Source: an uncultured Pelagibacteraceae bacterium
Lineage (GTDB): Bacteria; Pseudomonadota; Alphaproteobacteria; Pelagibacterales; Pelagibacteraceae
Assembly: GCA_902537055.1 (NCBI GenBank)
Contig: CACAZW010000003.1
Span: 1 to 64,000 of the forward strand
Direction of reading: 5' to 3'
DNA length: 64,000 nt
In this document: positions 44,146 through 55,282 of the stretch, one piece after another
How positions within the stretch are numbered: the stretch's first letter is position 1
How the letters are laid out: the number at the start of each line of letters is the position of its first letter
Position numbers and translations under genes: made by a program
The notes under the pieces: model-generated
The model's database searches: none
The model's input: only the letters and a program-made list of their open reading frames with translations
What the model was told of the DNA's origin: nothing

Positions 44146-46320
44146 ATGGAGAATACATATCAAGACCTAATTACAGACATTCAGAGTAAAAACCCAAAAA
44201 TCGGTGGAAAACTCGAAGGTGGAAAAAAATTCAAAATAAAGTCAGATTTTACCCCGGCTGGTGACCAGCCAGATGCAATTAAAAGGCTTGTCCAAGGAGC
44301 TAAAAAAAATGAGTTTAATCAAGTATTATTAGGAGTAACTGGATCTGGAAAAACTTTTACAATGGCAAAAGTTATAGAAGCTACGAACAGACCAGCGTTA
44401 ATATTGGCACCAAATAAAACTTTGGCAGCTCAACTTTACGGTGAGATGAAAACTTTTTTTCCAGATAATGCTGTTGAGTATTTTGTATCTTACTATGATT
44501 ATTACACTCCAGAAGCTTATGTGCCAAGATCAGACACGTACATAGAGAAAGAAGCATCTATTAACGAACAGATTGATAGAATGAGACACTCAGCAACAAG
44601 ATCTCTTCTTGAAAGAGACGATGTTTTAATTGTTGCAAGTGTTTCCTGTATTTATGGTTTGGGATCAGTTGAAGCTTACAGCAAAATGACTTTAACTCTT
44701 CAGAAAAACTATGAATATAATAGAGAACAAATAATAAAATCTCTTGTTGCTCTTCAGTATAAGAGAAATGATCAAAATTTTTTTAGAGGAACATTTAGAG
44801 CAAGAGGAGAATATTTAGAAATATTTCCATCTCATCTAGAGGATAGAGCATGGAGACTAAGTTTATTTGGTGATAAACTAGAGAAGATTGAAGAATTTGA
44901 TCCTTTGACAGGAGACCAGGTTAGAGATCTTAGTCTAGTAAAAGTTTATGCAAACTCTCATTACATCACTCCTAAACCGACTGTAGAGCAAGCAATTATA
45001 AAAATAAGAAGAGAATTAGAAGAGACTTTAAAAAAACATAAAGCAGAAAATAAATTATTAGAAGCGCAACGATTAGAGGAGAGAACTAAATTTGATTTAG
45101 AAATGATTGAGGCAACTGGATCTTGTGCGGGAATTGAAAATTATTCAAGATTTTTATCTGGTAGAAAACCAGGAGAGCCACCACCTACTCTTTTTGAATA
45201 TTTTCCTGATAACACATTAGTTTTTGTAGATGAATCGCATGTTACAGTTCCCCAACTTAATGGGATGTTTAAGGGAGATAGATCTCGAAAAAGCACATTG
45301 GCTGAGTACGGTTTTAGGTTGCCATCTTGCATGGATAACAGACCTTTAAAATTTGAAGAGTGGGATTTGATGAGAACACAAACTGTATTTGTTTCAGCAA
45401 CTCCTGGCCCGTGGGAATTGGAACAGACTAAAGGTAAGTTTATTGATCAAGTCATAAGACCTACAGGCTTAATTGATCCACAAGTTGAGATTAGACCAGC
45501 TAAAAATCAAGTAGATGACCTTATGCATGAATGTAAAAAAGTAGTTGAAAATAATTATAGAGTTTTGGTTACAACACTTACAAAAAAAATGGCAGAGGAT
45601 TTAACCGAGTATCTTCATGAAAATGGGATAAAAGTAAGATACCTTCATTCTGATATAGATACACTTGAGAGAATAGAGATTATGAGAGATCTTAGAATGG
45701 GTGTATTTGATGTTCTAGTTGGAATAAATTTATTAAGAGAAGGTTTAGATATTCCAGAATGTGCATTAGTTGGAATACTAGACGCTGATAAGGAAGGATT
45801 TTTGCGATCAGAAACTTCACTAATTCAAACAATAGGAAGAGCTGCAAGAAACGTGGATGGAAAAGTTATTCTTTATGCCGATAAGGAAACAAAAAGTATA
45901 AAGAAAGCAATTAAAGAAACTGAGAGAAGAAGAAAGATTCAATTAGAGTACAATAAGAAAAATAAAATCGACGCGAAATCTGTAAAAAAAGAAATAAGTG
46001 ATATTTTAGAAAGTGTTTACGAGAAAGATTACGTCAAAATAAGTGAGGGTTCCAATATTGGTGGTAACCTTAAAAAACATTTAAAAGGATTAGACAAAAA
46101 GATGAAAGAAGCCGCATCTAATTTGGAATTTGAAGAAGCCGCTAAAATTAGAGATGAGATGAGAAAACTTCAAAGTACTGAATTAGAAATTACTTTAAAC
46201 CCCAAAATTAGACAGTACGATGTTAAAAATAAAATTTATCCTAAAGGTAGATCAACACTAGGTATGCCTGGCACAAGGGTCACAAAAAAAAGAGATAAAA
46301 AATGGAAGCACGGAAGATAA
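44146..46320 (+). CDS. uvrB: Excinuclease ABC subunit B
   Basis: [53 protein letters not shown] motif near the C-terminus. Confidence 0.98.
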   Translation: MENTYQDLITDIQSKNPKIGGKLEGGKKFKIKSDFTPAGDQPDAIKRLVQGAKKNEFNQVLLGVTGSGKTFTMAKVIEATNRPALILAPNKTLAAQLYGEMKTFFPDNAVEYFVSYYDYYTPEAYVPRSDTYIEKEASINEQIDRMRHSATRSLLERDDVLIVASVSCIYGLGSVEAYSKMTLTLQKNYEYNREQIIKSLVALQYKRNDQNFFRGTFRARGEYLEIFPSHLEDRAWRLSLFGDKLEKIEEFDPLTGDQVRDLSLVKVYANSHYITPKPTVEQAIIKIRRELEETLKKHKAENKLLEAQRLEERTKFDLEMIEATGSCAGIENYSRFLSGRKPGEPPPTLFEYFPDNTLVFVDESHVTVPQLNGMFKGDRSRKSTLAEYGFRLPSCMDNRPLKFEEWDLMRTQTVFVSATPGPWELEQTKGKFIDQVIRPTGLIDPQVEIRPAKNQVDDLMHECKKVVENNYRVLVTTLTKKMAEDLTEYLHENGIKVRYLHSDIDTLERIEIMRDLRMGVFDVLVGINLLREGLDIPECALVGILDADKEGFLRSETSLIQTIGRAARNVDGKVILYADKETKSIKKAIKETERRRKIQLEYNKKNKIDAKSVKKEISDILESVYEKDYVKISEGSNIGGNLKKHLKGLDKKMKEAASNLEFEEAAKIRDEMRKLQSTELEITLNPKIRQYDVKNKIYPKGRSTLGMPGTRVTKKRDKKWKHGR

Positions 46321-47057
46321 TAATTACTGGAGCAGCAACTCGAATGGGGGCTGCGATAGCTAAAAAATTATCTGGGCCTAATATTGAAATTGTTATCCAT
46401 TATAACAAATCAAAGTCCAAAGCAGAAAGTCTTAAAAAAGATTTAAATAAAAGTGGTACAAAAATTTATTTGGTAAAAGCAGATTTAACTAAAGAAGAAG
46501 AAATAGAAAGAATGCTTAAATTTTCAAAATCAAAATTGAAGTATTTTGATTGTTTAATTAATAATGCTTCATTATTTGAGAACGATAAACTTAAAAATTT
46601 CACAACAAAAAGTTGGGAAAGCCATTTAAAAGCTAATTTAAAAGCGCCAGCTTTATTATCAAAGGGTTTTGCTAAAAATGCTAGAGGCAAAAACAATAAT
46701 ATTATTAATATAATTGATCAAAGAGTATTCAAGTTAACTCCATATTTTTTTTCATATACATTAAGTAAAACTGGTCTTTATACTTTAACCAAAACTAGCG
46801 CCATGAGTCTTGCCCCAAATATTAGAGTGAATGGAATTGCTCCAGGTCCAACTATTAAAAATAAAAGACAGTCTGACAAGCATTTTAAAAAACAATACAT
46901 GGCAACACCTCTTAAAAGACAGACAAATGTAGAAGAAATCTGCAATGCTGTTGACTTTTTTATTAAAAATAGATCTATTACCGGTCAAGTTTTAGCAATT
47001 GATAGTGGCCAAAACTTAAACTGGCAAACTCCAGACATAATGGGTGGTAAGGAATGA
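46302..47057 (+). CDS. SDR family oxidoreductase
   Basis: [41 protein letters not shown]. Confidence 0.9.
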   Translation: MEARKIIITGAATRMGAAIAKKLSGPNIEIVIHYNKSKSKAESLKKDLNKSGTKIYLVKADLTKEEEIERMLKFSKSKLKYFDCLINNASLFENDKLKNFTTKSWESHLKANLKAPALLSKGFAKNARGKNNNIINIIDQRVFKLTPYFFSYTLSKTGLYTLTKTSAMSLAPNIRVNGIAPGPTIKNKRQSDKHFKKQYMATPLKRQTNVEEICNAVDFFIKNRSITGQVLAIDSGQNLNWQTPDIMGGKE

Positions 47058-48064
47058 AAAAATTAATACTTACAATTTCAATATTTTTTACATTAATTTC
47101 TTTAGCAGAAGCTAGAGAATGTAAATCTGGAGATATCAAGGGAGACGCATTTATTTATAGTGATGGAAAAAAAGTAACTGTAATAAAAGGAACTGATATT
47201 CCAAATCCAGAAAATAAAATCATAATGATCTATAATACAGGAGGATGGACAGTCAAAAAGAAATGGGGAGAATGTAAAGATTTTCTTCCAAAACAATTAG
47301 GTCAAATATCTGGAACTAAAATTAAAGGTAAAGAACTGGTTTTAATGCTTAATAGAAGGTTACATAAAGCAGGTGGAGATGATGGATATGGTTGTGCATG
47401 GAAATTCAAAGGTGCATTTCACAAACCTTGGTATGATTGTATTTTAGAAAATTGGGGAATAAGTAAAAGAGTCGATGTAAATAAAGAAATAATTGATGAA
47501 TTAGTTTCAAAAGGAACTCCAAGAAATCAAATATTTATGTCTGGATTGTCTTGCGGAGGTATTGATACACTTAGACACAAAGGTCTTTATCCAGAAGACT
47601 TTAATGCAACTATTTCCTTCATGCCTAATTGTTGGGATAGAAATCCAAACACTCCAATTAGAAAAATGCAAATTGACGAACTGAAAAGTTTTAAAAGAAT
47701 AGATGCTCTAGTTTTTCATAGCCCCGTAGATGGTGAGGGAGATTGGCGTAGCAATAGTGTCTGGATGAAAAAAGATTTAGGAAATATCCCGGGTATAAAA
47801 TGGATTGATACACCTGGTCACACAAATAGAAAAATTTTTGTCAATGGAAAAGATTGTAAAGTTAGAGAGAAAATGAAAGGTGGATGGGAAGAAGCTTGGC
47901 CAGAAGGTAAAGAAAAACTAACAAGTGAAAAAAAATTTGTAGTTCTTGATAAGAAATTACAGAAAGAAATGAAAAAGAGTGCTGCAGGCCATCAACTTGT
48001 TAAATATAGCTGTTTTAGTTATTACCATCCAGAAATTATTAAATTTATAGAATCTAGAATGTAA
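47054..48064 (+). CDS. Secreted alpha/beta-hydrolase-like protein, function unknown
   Basis: Signal peptide; FMSGLSCGGIDTLRHKGLYPEDFNATISFMP fits a GxSxG nucleophile elbow. Confidence 0.6.
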   Translation: MKKLILTISIFFTLISLAEARECKSGDIKGDAFIYSDGKKVTVIKGTDIPNPENKIIMIYNTGGWTVKKKWGECKDFLPKQLGQISGTKIKGKELVLMLNRRLHKAGGDDGYGCAWKFKGAFHKPWYDCILENWGISKRVDVNKEIIDELVSKGTPRNQIFMSGLSCGGIDTLRHKGLYPEDFNATISFMPNCWDRNPNTPIRKMQIDELKSFKRIDALVFHSPVDGEGDWRSNSVWMKKDLGNIPGIKWIDTPGHTNRKIFVNGKDCKVREKMKGGWEEAWPEGKEKLTSEKKFVVLDKKLQKEMKKSAAGHQLVKYSCFSYYHPEIIKFIESRM

Positions 48065-48066
48065 AT

Positions 48067-48492
48067 ATGAAAAAAAATAATCTCAAAGTTGTAAAAATAG
48101 ATAAAAATAAAAGTTTATTTAACTATGAAAAGAAGGTCTTAATAAAAGAATTAGTGTTAGATTTAAAACTTGGTTATTTTGATTTTGAAAAAGAAAATCC
48201 TCAAAAAGTAAAATTTAATTTAGAAGTAAATTATCAAGATAAACAGCCATCGAATGATAAAGATATTAAATCGATAGTTAACTATGCTAAAATAGTAAAA
48301 TTAATAAAAAAACTAGTAAAAAACAAACATTACAATTTTCTTGAAACATTAGCAGAAGATGTTTTTGATGAACTATTCAAAGATAAAAGAATAGATAAAA
48401 TTTCTCTTCAAATCGAAAAATTAGAAATAATGAAGGATTGCAGCTCAGTTGGGATCCAAATTTCTAAAAAAAGAAGTCATGATCAGCTCTGA
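48067..48492 (+). CDS. folB: Dihydroneopterin aldolase family protein
   Basis: [37 protein letters not shown]...[16 protein letters not shown]...[12 protein letters not shown]. Confidence 0.88.
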   Translation: MKKNNLKVVKIDKNKSLFNYEKKVLIKELVLDLKLGYFDFEKENPQKVKFNLEVNYQDKQPSNDKDIKSIVNYAKIVKLIKKLVKNKHYNFLETLAEDVFDELFKDKRIDKISLQIEKLEIMKDCSSVGIQISKKRSHDQL

Positions 48493-50314
48493 TATAGGTA
48501 AAGAAGTAATTAAAAAAGAATTGCCCTTGGTTCCTAAGTTACCAGGTGTTTATAGGATGCTAAATTCAAAAGGAGAAATTCTTTATGTAGGTAAAGCAAA
48601 AAACCTTCCAAACAGACTTAAAAGTTATGTATCAGAGAAAAGTCATATCATTAGGACTGAGAGAATGCTCTCTCAAACAAAAAGACTTGAAATTACAACT
48701 ACTTCAAATGAAAGTGAGGCTTTACTTTTAGAGGCAAATTTAATTAAAAAGTTTAAACCAAAATTTAATATTTTACTAAGAGATGACAAATCCTTTCCTT
48801 TTATTTTTATAGGCGACAAAGATAAATGGCCACAAATCAAAAGGCACAGAGGGAAAAAAGGCAAAGAAGGATTTTATTTTGGACCATTTGCATCAGCTGG
48901 ATCTGCAAATTGGACTATAAAAATGATCCAAAAAATATTTCATCTCAGAATTTGTGATGATACCGTTTTCAAAAATAGAGAAAGACCCTGCATACTTTAT
49001 CAAATTAAAAGGTGCTCAGGACCTTGTGTTGGTTACGTAACTGAGAGTGATTATAAACAAACTGTTGATGATGCAATTGAGTTTGTGTCAGGCAAATCTA
49101 GAAAAATTCAGAAAAGCTTATCTAATCAAATGGAAAAGGCTAGTGAGGATTTAGACTTTGAAAAAGCAGCAATATTAAGGGATCGAATTAAATCATTAAA
49201 CATCATCCAATCTTCTCAAAGAATTAATGAAGCAAATTTAGTCGAAGCAGATGTTATCGCGGGGTATAAAGAGTCTGGAAAAACTTGTATTCAAGTTTTT
49301 TTTTATAGGTCAAAACAAAATTGGGGTAATCAAGCTTTTTTTCCAAAGCATGATCCAGAAGAAAATCTAAGTGATATCATTAATTCTTTTGTCTCTCAAT
49401 TTTATGAAAATAAAAGTGTGCCATCTTCAATAATTTTATCAAATGAAATTAAAGAGAAAGAATTAATTGAAAAAACACTTACACAAAAAGAAAGTAAACA
49501 AATCACAATTACTGTTGCAAAAAAAGGGACGAAACTTAAAGTTATAAATCAAGCAATAAATAATGCAAAAGATAGTTTAAATAGAAAACTTTACGAAAGT
49601 CAGAATAATAGAGATCTTTTCGATGCAGTATCAAAAAAATTTAATCTTGAAACTAATATTAATTTAGTTGAGGTTTATGATAATAGCCATATTCAAGGCA
49701 CGAATAGTGTGGGCGCTTTAATTACTTATGGAGATGAAGGGTTCGTTAAAAAAAGGTATAGAAAATTTAATATAAAAATTCAAAAAAATACTCAAGATGA
49801 TTATGGAATGATGAAAGAAGTTCTTAACAGAAGATTTAAAAGAGCAGTTCAAGAGAAAGATAACTATCTAACTTTTCCTGATTTAGTCTTAATTGACGGA
49901 GGGAAAGGTCAATATTCAGTGGCAAGAGAAGCGATGAATGAGCTTGGTTTACATGAAATTCCGATTGTAGCAATAGCCAAGGGTAAAATGAGAAACAGTG
50001 GAAATGAAACATTTTTTCATAATGGAAAAGAGTTCAAATTCGAGAAAAATGATCCAACATTATTCTTTTTACAAAGATTAAGAGATGAGTCTCATCGATT
50101 TGCTATAAGTGCTCATAGAGCAAAAAGAAAAAAGGGCATAAGCAAATCATTATTAGATCAAATTGATGGTATTGGATCTATCAGAAAAAGGGCATTATTA
50201 AATCATTTTGGTTCAGCTAGAGCAGTGGAATCAGCTAGTTTAGATGAAATAAAATCAGTTGATGGAGTTGAGGAAAAAGTTGCAAAAAAAATATATAACT
50301 TCTTTCACGAATGA
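48479..50314 (+). CDS. uvrC: Excinuclease ABC subunit C
   Basis: [58 protein letters not shown]-terminal HhH. ATG 48479 preferred over the upstream 48449 start. Confidence 0.97.
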   Translation: MISSDIGKEVIKKELPLVPKLPGVYRMLNSKGEILYVGKAKNLPNRLKSYVSEKSHIIRTERMLSQTKRLEITTTSNESEALLLEANLIKKFKPKFNILLRDDKSFPFIFIGDKDKWPQIKRHRGKKGKEGFYFGPFASAGSANWTIKMIQKIFHLRICDDTVFKNRERPCILYQIKRCSGPCVGYVTESDYKQTVDDAIEFVSGKSRKIQKSLSNQMEKASEDLDFEKAAILRDRIKSLNIIQSSQRINEANLVEADVIAGYKESGKTCIQVFFYRSKQNWGNQAFFPKHDPEENLSDIINSFVSQFYENKSVPSSIILSNEIKEKELIEKTLTQKESKQITITVAKKGTKLKVINQAINNAKDSLNRKLYESQNNRDLFDAVSKKFNLETNINLVEVYDNSHIQGTNSVGALITYGDEGFVKKRYRKFNIKIQKNTQDDYGMMKEVLNRRFKRAVQEKDNYLTFPDLVLIDGGKGQYSVAREAMNELGLHEIPIVAIAKGKMRNSGNETFFHNGKEFKFEKNDPTLFFLQRLRDESHRFAISAHRAKRKKGISKSLLDQIDGIGSIRKRALLNHFGSARAVESASLDEIKSVDGVEEKVAKKIYNFFHE

Positions 50315-50895
50315 AATTTAAAATACCTAATTATTTAACAATTGGACGTATAATAATTGTTCCGATATTTGTTTTTACATTCTATCTTCCAGGATTTTAT
50401 GGAGATGTAATACCGTTTGCTCTTTTTTTAATTGCCTCATTTACAGATTTTTTAGATGGCCTTTTGGCAAGGATGTTTAAAGAAGAGTCTAAACTTGGAG
50501 AACTTTTAGATCCAATAGCTGATAAAATTATTGTTGCAACTGCATTGATTTTATTAGTTATGGATCAAACAATAAAAAATTACGAAGTTATTGCAGCCAT
50601 TATAATTCTTACAAGGGAAATACTAATTTCAGGTTTAAGAGAATTTCTAGCGAAAGGAAAAATAAAGCTTCCGGTTTCTAATTTAGCAAAACTTAAAACA
50701 TTCTTGCAGATGTTTTCGATAGCAATACTTTTAACCGGAGAAACAGGAAATAAATTAATAAATTTTCAAGATTATAATGCTCAAACAATTGGCATTATTA
50801 TTTTATGGCTATCTGCGTTTTTAACACTTTATACTGGATATGATTATCTTAGAAAAGGAATAGACCATGCAATATCTGAAGATAATAAGGATTAA
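50311..50895 (+). CDS. pgsA: CDP-diacylglycerol--glycerol-3-phosphate 3-phosphatidyltransferase
   Basis: [20 protein letters not shown]-alcohol phosphotransferase motif [27 protein letters not shown]. Confidence 0.96.
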   Translation: MKFKIPNYLTIGRIIIVPIFVFTFYLPGFYGDVIPFALFLIASFTDFLDGLLARMFKEESKLGELLDPIADKIIVATALILLVMDQTIKNYEVIAAIIILTREILISGLREFLAKGKIKLPVSNLAKLKTFLQMFSIAILLTGETGNKLINFQDYNAQTIGIIILWLSAFLTLYTGYDYLRKGIDHAISEDNKD

Positions 50896-51773
50896 GCAGC
50901 TTTTTTTTGTCTAACTAACTGATCAAAGCTTTTTGATAATCCTAATATAACATCACAAATTTTGTATTTATGATCTGATATGCTTGCAACAGGTGTTATT
51001 TCAGCTGCAGTGCCAGTTAAGAAACATCCATCAAAATTACCTAGTTCATCTGGAGAAATTTTTCTTTCATGAACTTTAATATTTTTTGATTTCGCTAATT
51101 CAATTACCGCTTGTCTTGTAATACCATTTAAAAAAGAATCTGGTGTTGGTGTATGTAATTCATTATTTTTATCTTTAAAAAAAATGTTTGCACTTGTTCC
51201 TTCTGCAACATTACCTTCAAAATCTAACATTAATGATTCAGAATACCCTTGTTGTTCAGCTTCGTGTTTTGAAAGAGTACAAATCATATATAATCCAGCT
51301 GCTTTTGCATCCCAAGGAATAGTATTTGGAGCCGGTCTTCTCCATTTAGAAATATTTAATCTTATTCCTTCAGCTTTTAATTTTGGATCAAAATATGCAG
51401 GCCATTCCCATGTTGCTATTGCAACATTAATTGAAGTTTTCTGTGCAGACACACCCATCATTTCGCTTCCTCTCCATGCAAATGGTCTTACATATCCATT
51501 TTGAATATTTTGAACCGCCACTATTTTTTTAGAGGCTTCATTTATTTCATCTTTTGTATAAGGAATATTAATGTCTAATCTTTTTGCAGAATAAAATAAT
51601 CTATCTGTGTGCTCTTCTAGCTTAAATATTTCTCCGTCGTATACTCTTTCACCTTCAAAAACTAAACTTGCATAATGTAGTCCATGACTGATTACATGGC
51701 ATTTTGCATCTTGCCATTCAACAAGCTCATTATTGTACCAAATTTTTCCTGATCGTTTATCGAAAGGTATCAT
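50892..51773 (-). CDS. ilvE: Branched-chain amino acid aminotransferase
   Basis: GKIWYNNELVEWQDAKCHVISHGLHYASLVFEGERVYDG, GTSANIFF, FLTGTAAEITPV. Confidence 0.94.
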   Translation of the reverse strand: MIPFDKRSGKIWYNNELVEWQDAKCHVISHGLHYASLVFEGERVYDGEIFKLEEHTDRLFYSAKRLDINIPYTKDEINEASKKIVAVQNIQNGYVRPFAWRGSEMMGVSAQKTSINVAIATWEWPAYFDPKLKAEGIRLNISKWRRPAPNTIPWDAKAAGLYMICTLSKHEAEQQGYSESLMLDFEGNVAEGTSANIFFKDKNNELHTPTPDSFLNGITRQAVIELAKSKNIKVHERKISPDELGNFDGCFLTGTAAEITPVASISDHKYKICDVILGLSKSFDQLVRQKKAA

Positions 51774-51832
51774 TATTTAATTTTATAAAAAAATATATTT
51801 GTATATATAATATGTCAATATAACTTACCAAT

Positions 51833-52276
51833 ATGAAAAAACTTTTATATTTAAAAGATGATGATCTCAAACAATATATTGAAAAAATATTTCTTGGCTA
51901 CAGAGAGACTGTCTCAGATGCTAGAAATGTGTTGAATAAATACTCCATAGGTGTCGCACATAACAAGGTTATTCATCTAATTTCATTATATGAGGGTATC
52001 ACAATATCAGAACTTTTAAGAAAATTGAAAGTTACAAAGCAAAGTTTGAATAGAGTTTTGAAAGATTTAATAAATTTAAAAGCTATAAAATATGAAAGAG
52101 ATCAAGTTGATACGAGAATAAAACATGTGTTCTTAACAGAGGAAGGAGAAAAATTATTTAACGAAATTTTCTCAGCTCAAAAGAAAAGAATTTACCAAGC
52201 ATTCTCCGCATCAAAAGCAAATGAGGTTGTCAGTTTTGATAATGTTTTAAAAAAAATAATTAATGGAAAAATTTAA
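51833..52276 (+). CDS. MarR-family transcriptional regulator
   Basis: ITISELLRKLKVTKQSLNRVLKDLINLKAIKYERDQVDTRIKHVFLTEEG. Confidence 0.92.
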   Translation: MKKLLYLKDDDLKQYIEKIFLGYRETVSDARNVLNKYSIGVAHNKVIHLISLYEGITISELLRKLKVTKQSLNRVLKDLINLKAIKYERDQVDTRIKHVFLTEEGEKLFNEIFSAQKKRIYQAFSASKANEVVSFDNVLKKIINGKI

Positions 52277-52940
52277 AGCACATATTTTAGTTGTAGATGA
52301 TGATGATGGTATAAGAGAATTAGTTAAGGAATATCTTTCTCAAAATAATTATCTCGTAACTAGCTCAAATAGCGCCGAAGATGCTCTTGAAAAAGTTAAA
52401 GTTATAAAATTTGATTTAATAGTGCTTGATATAATGATGCCAGGCAAAAGTGGTTTAGAATTTACAGAGGAAAATAAAGACAAAATTTCAACCCCAATAA
52501 TTCTTTTAACAGCGAAAGGTGAAGCCTCAGAAAGAATAGAGGGTTTAGATATTGGTGCAGACGATTACCTTCCAAAACCTTTTGAGCCAAAAGAATTAAT
52601 ACTTAGAATTAATAATATCTTAAATAAAACAAAATATAGAAATACAAAGAGAAAATTTAAATTTGGTAAGATTGAGATTGATCTTAATAAACAATTTATT
52701 TTAAAAAATGATAAATCGATAAAAATTAATAATACAGAAAAAATAATTTTGGATAAAATGGTTAACTCTCCTGGAAAGATTTTTAAAAGAGAAGAAATTG
52801 GAAGTTTTATAAAAATTGATAAAGAAAGATCAGTCGATGTAGTAATTACAAGACTTAGGAAGAAAATTGAAGAAAACCCAAAAAGCCCAAATTATTTGCA
52901 AACAATAAGAGGTGAAGGTTATGTTTTATGGATTGAGTAA
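52263..52940 (+). CDS. OmpR-family response regulator
   Basis: HILVVDDDDGIRELVKEYL, DLIVLDIMMPGKSGLE, winged-helix RSVDVVITRLRKKIE...YLQTIRGEGYVL. Confidence 0.96.
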   Translation: MEKFKAHILVVDDDDGIRELVKEYLSQNNYLVTSSNSAEDALEKVKVIKFDLIVLDIMMPGKSGLEFTEENKDKISTPIILLTAKGEASERIEGLDIGADDYLPKPFEPKELILRINNILNKTKYRNTKRKFKFGKIEIDLNKQFILKNDKSIKINNTEKIILDKMVNSPGKIFKREEIGSFIKIDKERSVDVVITRLRKKIEENPKSPNYLQTIRGEGYVLWIE

Positions 52941-54234
52941 ATATATAAAAAACATCTTGCCTAAAAGACTTTTTTATAGAGGTCTACTCATAGTTGCTGT
53001 TCCAATAGTAGTCATGCAAATAACTATCTCTTTAGTTTTTTTTGATAGTCTATGGATCAAAACTAATTCTGGAATGACAAGAGCATTGGTTTCTGAAGTC
53101 AAAACTTTTGTAGACGCTTATGATAACGATGAAACAAATAAAGATTTTATAATAATTTTATTCAAAGAGCATTTGGGTTTTAATATCAAATATGAAAAAG
53201 ATAAAATGTTGCCAAATAAAATACCAGAAAGATGGTTCAGCCCAGTAGATCGATCACTAAGGAGAGAATTGAAGAAAAAAAATTTAACTTATTGGTTTGA
53301 TACAACTAACTTTAAAGAGGTTGTTGATTTAAAAATAGGGTACTCAAAAGGCTATTTTCAATTTTATATTCCAAAAGACAGGCTTACTACAAGTTCAGCT
53401 AGATTATTTGGACTTTGGATAACATTACCAGCATTATTAATGATAGCAGTAGCAATAATTTTTCTAAAGAATCAAACTAGACCTATAACTAAACTTGCAG
53501 AAGCATCTGAAAGATTTGGAAGAGGAGAAGATATAGACGAATTTAGACCCTCTGGAGCGCTTGAAATTCGAAAAGCTGGTTTAGAGTTTGATAAAATGAG
53601 AAAGAGAATACTTAGACATCTAAATCAAAGATCTGAAATGTTGTCAGGTATCAGTCATGATTTAAGAACACCTTTGACAAGGATAAAACTTCAAATAGCA
53701 ATGATTAAAGATAAGAGTGTTGTAGAGAAACTTTCAAGAGATGTTGATGAAATGGAAAAAATGTTAAATGAATATCTTCAATTCGCAAGATCTGGGGCAA
53801 AAGATAGGACTGAAACGTTTGATATTTCTGTTCTTCTTGAAGATATTTGTAAAAAGTATGAGAAACCAAATATAAAATATTTTTTAAAAGAAAGGGTTTA
53901 TTTTGATGGAAGAAAGAATTTAATTAGTAGGTGTATTAATAACCTTATAGATAATTCTCTAAAATTTGCTGACAATGTTGAATTGTATCTAAAAAAAGGA
54001 AGATCAACTATTAATATCTCAATAGAGGATGATGGTCCAGGAATACCACAGAAAGAACATCAAAATGTTTTGAAGCCATTTTATAAAATTGACAAAAGTA
54101 GATCAGAAACAAAATCAAGTGTTGGTCTTGGCTTAGCTATATCATCTGATGTCGTAAAATCACATGGGGGAGATCTTAAATTTGATAAGTCTAGTTTAGG
54201 TGGATTAAAAGTTATTATTTCTTTGCCCGTTTAG
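52912..54234 (+). CDS. EnvZ-like sensor histidine kinase
   Basis: HAMP region, SGISHDLRTPLTRIKLQI, NLIDNSLKFA, GPGIPQKEHQNVLKPFYK, GLGLAISSDVVKSHGG. Confidence 0.96.
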   Translation: MKVMFYGLSKYIKNILPKRLFYRGLLIVAVPIVVMQITISLVFFDSLWIKTNSGMTRALVSEVKTFVDAYDNDETNKDFIIILFKEHLGFNIKYEKDKMLPNKIPERWFSPVDRSLRRELKKKNLTYWFDTTNFKEVVDLKIGYSKGYFQFYIPKDRLTTSSARLFGLWITLPALLMIAVAIIFLKNQTRPITKLAEASERFGRGEDIDEFRPSGALEIRKAGLEFDKMRKRILRHLNQRSEMLSGISHDLRTPLTRIKLQIAMIKDKSVVEKLSRDVDEMEKMLNEYLQFARSGAKDRTETFDISVLLEDICKKYEKPNIKYFLKERVYFDGRKNLISRCINNLIDNSLKFADNVELYLKKGRSTINISIEDDGPGIPQKEHQNVLKPFYKIDKSRSETKSSVGLGLAISSDVVKSHGGDLKFDKSSLGGLKVIISLPV

Positions 54235-54457
54235 TTTTTTTTTTTATTTTTTTTTCAGCAATTTTTTTTTCTAATTTTTCTATTCTTTTATTTAATATAT
54301 CGATTTCATCTTTACTTACTAAATTCATTTTAAGGATAATTTCTTCTTTTTTTGAGCGTAAAATATTTACGACTTCATCACTAAAATCTTTGTAGTTGAC
54401 CAGTCCTTCTTCCAAAAATTTTGCAAATTTATCAAATACGAATCTTGATTTTGACAT
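54215..54457 (-). CDS. Small coiled-coil protein resembling BMFP/UbiK accessory factor
   Basis: VSKDEIDILNKRIEKLEKKI C-terminal coiled-coil with Lys-rich tail; 80 aa. Confidence 0.65.
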   Translation of the reverse strand: MSKSRFVFDKFAKFLEEGLVNYKDFSDEVVNILRSKKEEIILKMNLVSKDEIDILNKRIEKLEKKIAEKKIKKKTKRAKK

Positions 54458-54505
54458 AATAATTTCTTATCAAAGTTTAAGTAATATTTATAATATTACA
54501 ATTAA

Positions 54506-55282
54506 ATGTTTATTAATAATTTTGACCCAGTCGCTTTTGAGATCTTTTCATTAGAAATTAGATGGTATTCCTTGTCTTATATATTTGGCTTACTATTTGG
54601 CTGGTATTTTGCAAAAAACAAATTAATCAAAGATAATGCTCAGAGAGAATATTTTGATGATTATATAACCTATTTGATCATAAGTATCATCCTTGGTGGA
54701 AGACTTGGATATGTAATTATTTATGATTCTATTTATTTTATCAGCAATCCAATTGAGATTATAAAAATTTGGCAAGGTGGCATGTCTTTTCACGGTGCAC
54801 TAATTGGAATTATTATAGGAACTTATTTTTTCTGCAAAAATAAAAATCAAAATATTTTTAGTTATTTAGATGTGGTTGCTGTTTGTTCTCCTATAGGAAT
54901 TTTTTTAGGAAGAATATCAAATTTCATAAACTCAGAACTTTATGGCATAGAAACAAATGTGCCATGGTCAGTAAAGTTTATAAAAATTGATGATTTAAAT
55001 AGACATCCTTCACAAATTTATGAGGCAATATTTGAGGGAGTTGTTCTATTTATTATTTTAAGTTTGTTGTTTAATAGATTAAGGAACATACCTGGGATTA
55101 TTTCGGGGTATTTTTTAATTTTATACTCTTTTTTTAGATTTGTTATCGAGTTCTTTAGAGAACCAGATCAGCAACTAGGTTATTTATTCTTCAACTTGAG
55201 TATGGGGCAAATAATAAGTTGTATAGCACTAACTTGCGGATTAATTATCATCTATTATAAAAATGCTAATAGGACAGAATAA
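54506..55282 (+). CDS. lgt: Prolipoprotein diacylglyceryl transferase
   Basis: IRWYSLSYIFGLLFGWY, GGRLGYVIIYD, GGMSFHGALIG, GRISNFINSELYG, HPSQIYEA. Confidence 0.97.
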   Translation: MFINNFDPVAFEIFSLEIRWYSLSYIFGLLFGWYFAKNKLIKDNAQREYFDDYITYLIISIILGGRLGYVIIYDSIYFISNPIEIIKIWQGGMSFHGALIGIIIGTYFFCKNKNQNIFSYLDVVAVCSPIGIFLGRISNFINSELYGIETNVPWSVKFIKIDDLNRHPSQIYEAIFEGVVLFIILSLLFNRLRNIPGIISGYFLILYSFFRFVIEFFREPDQQLGYLFFNLSMGQIISCIALTCGLIIIYYKNANRTE

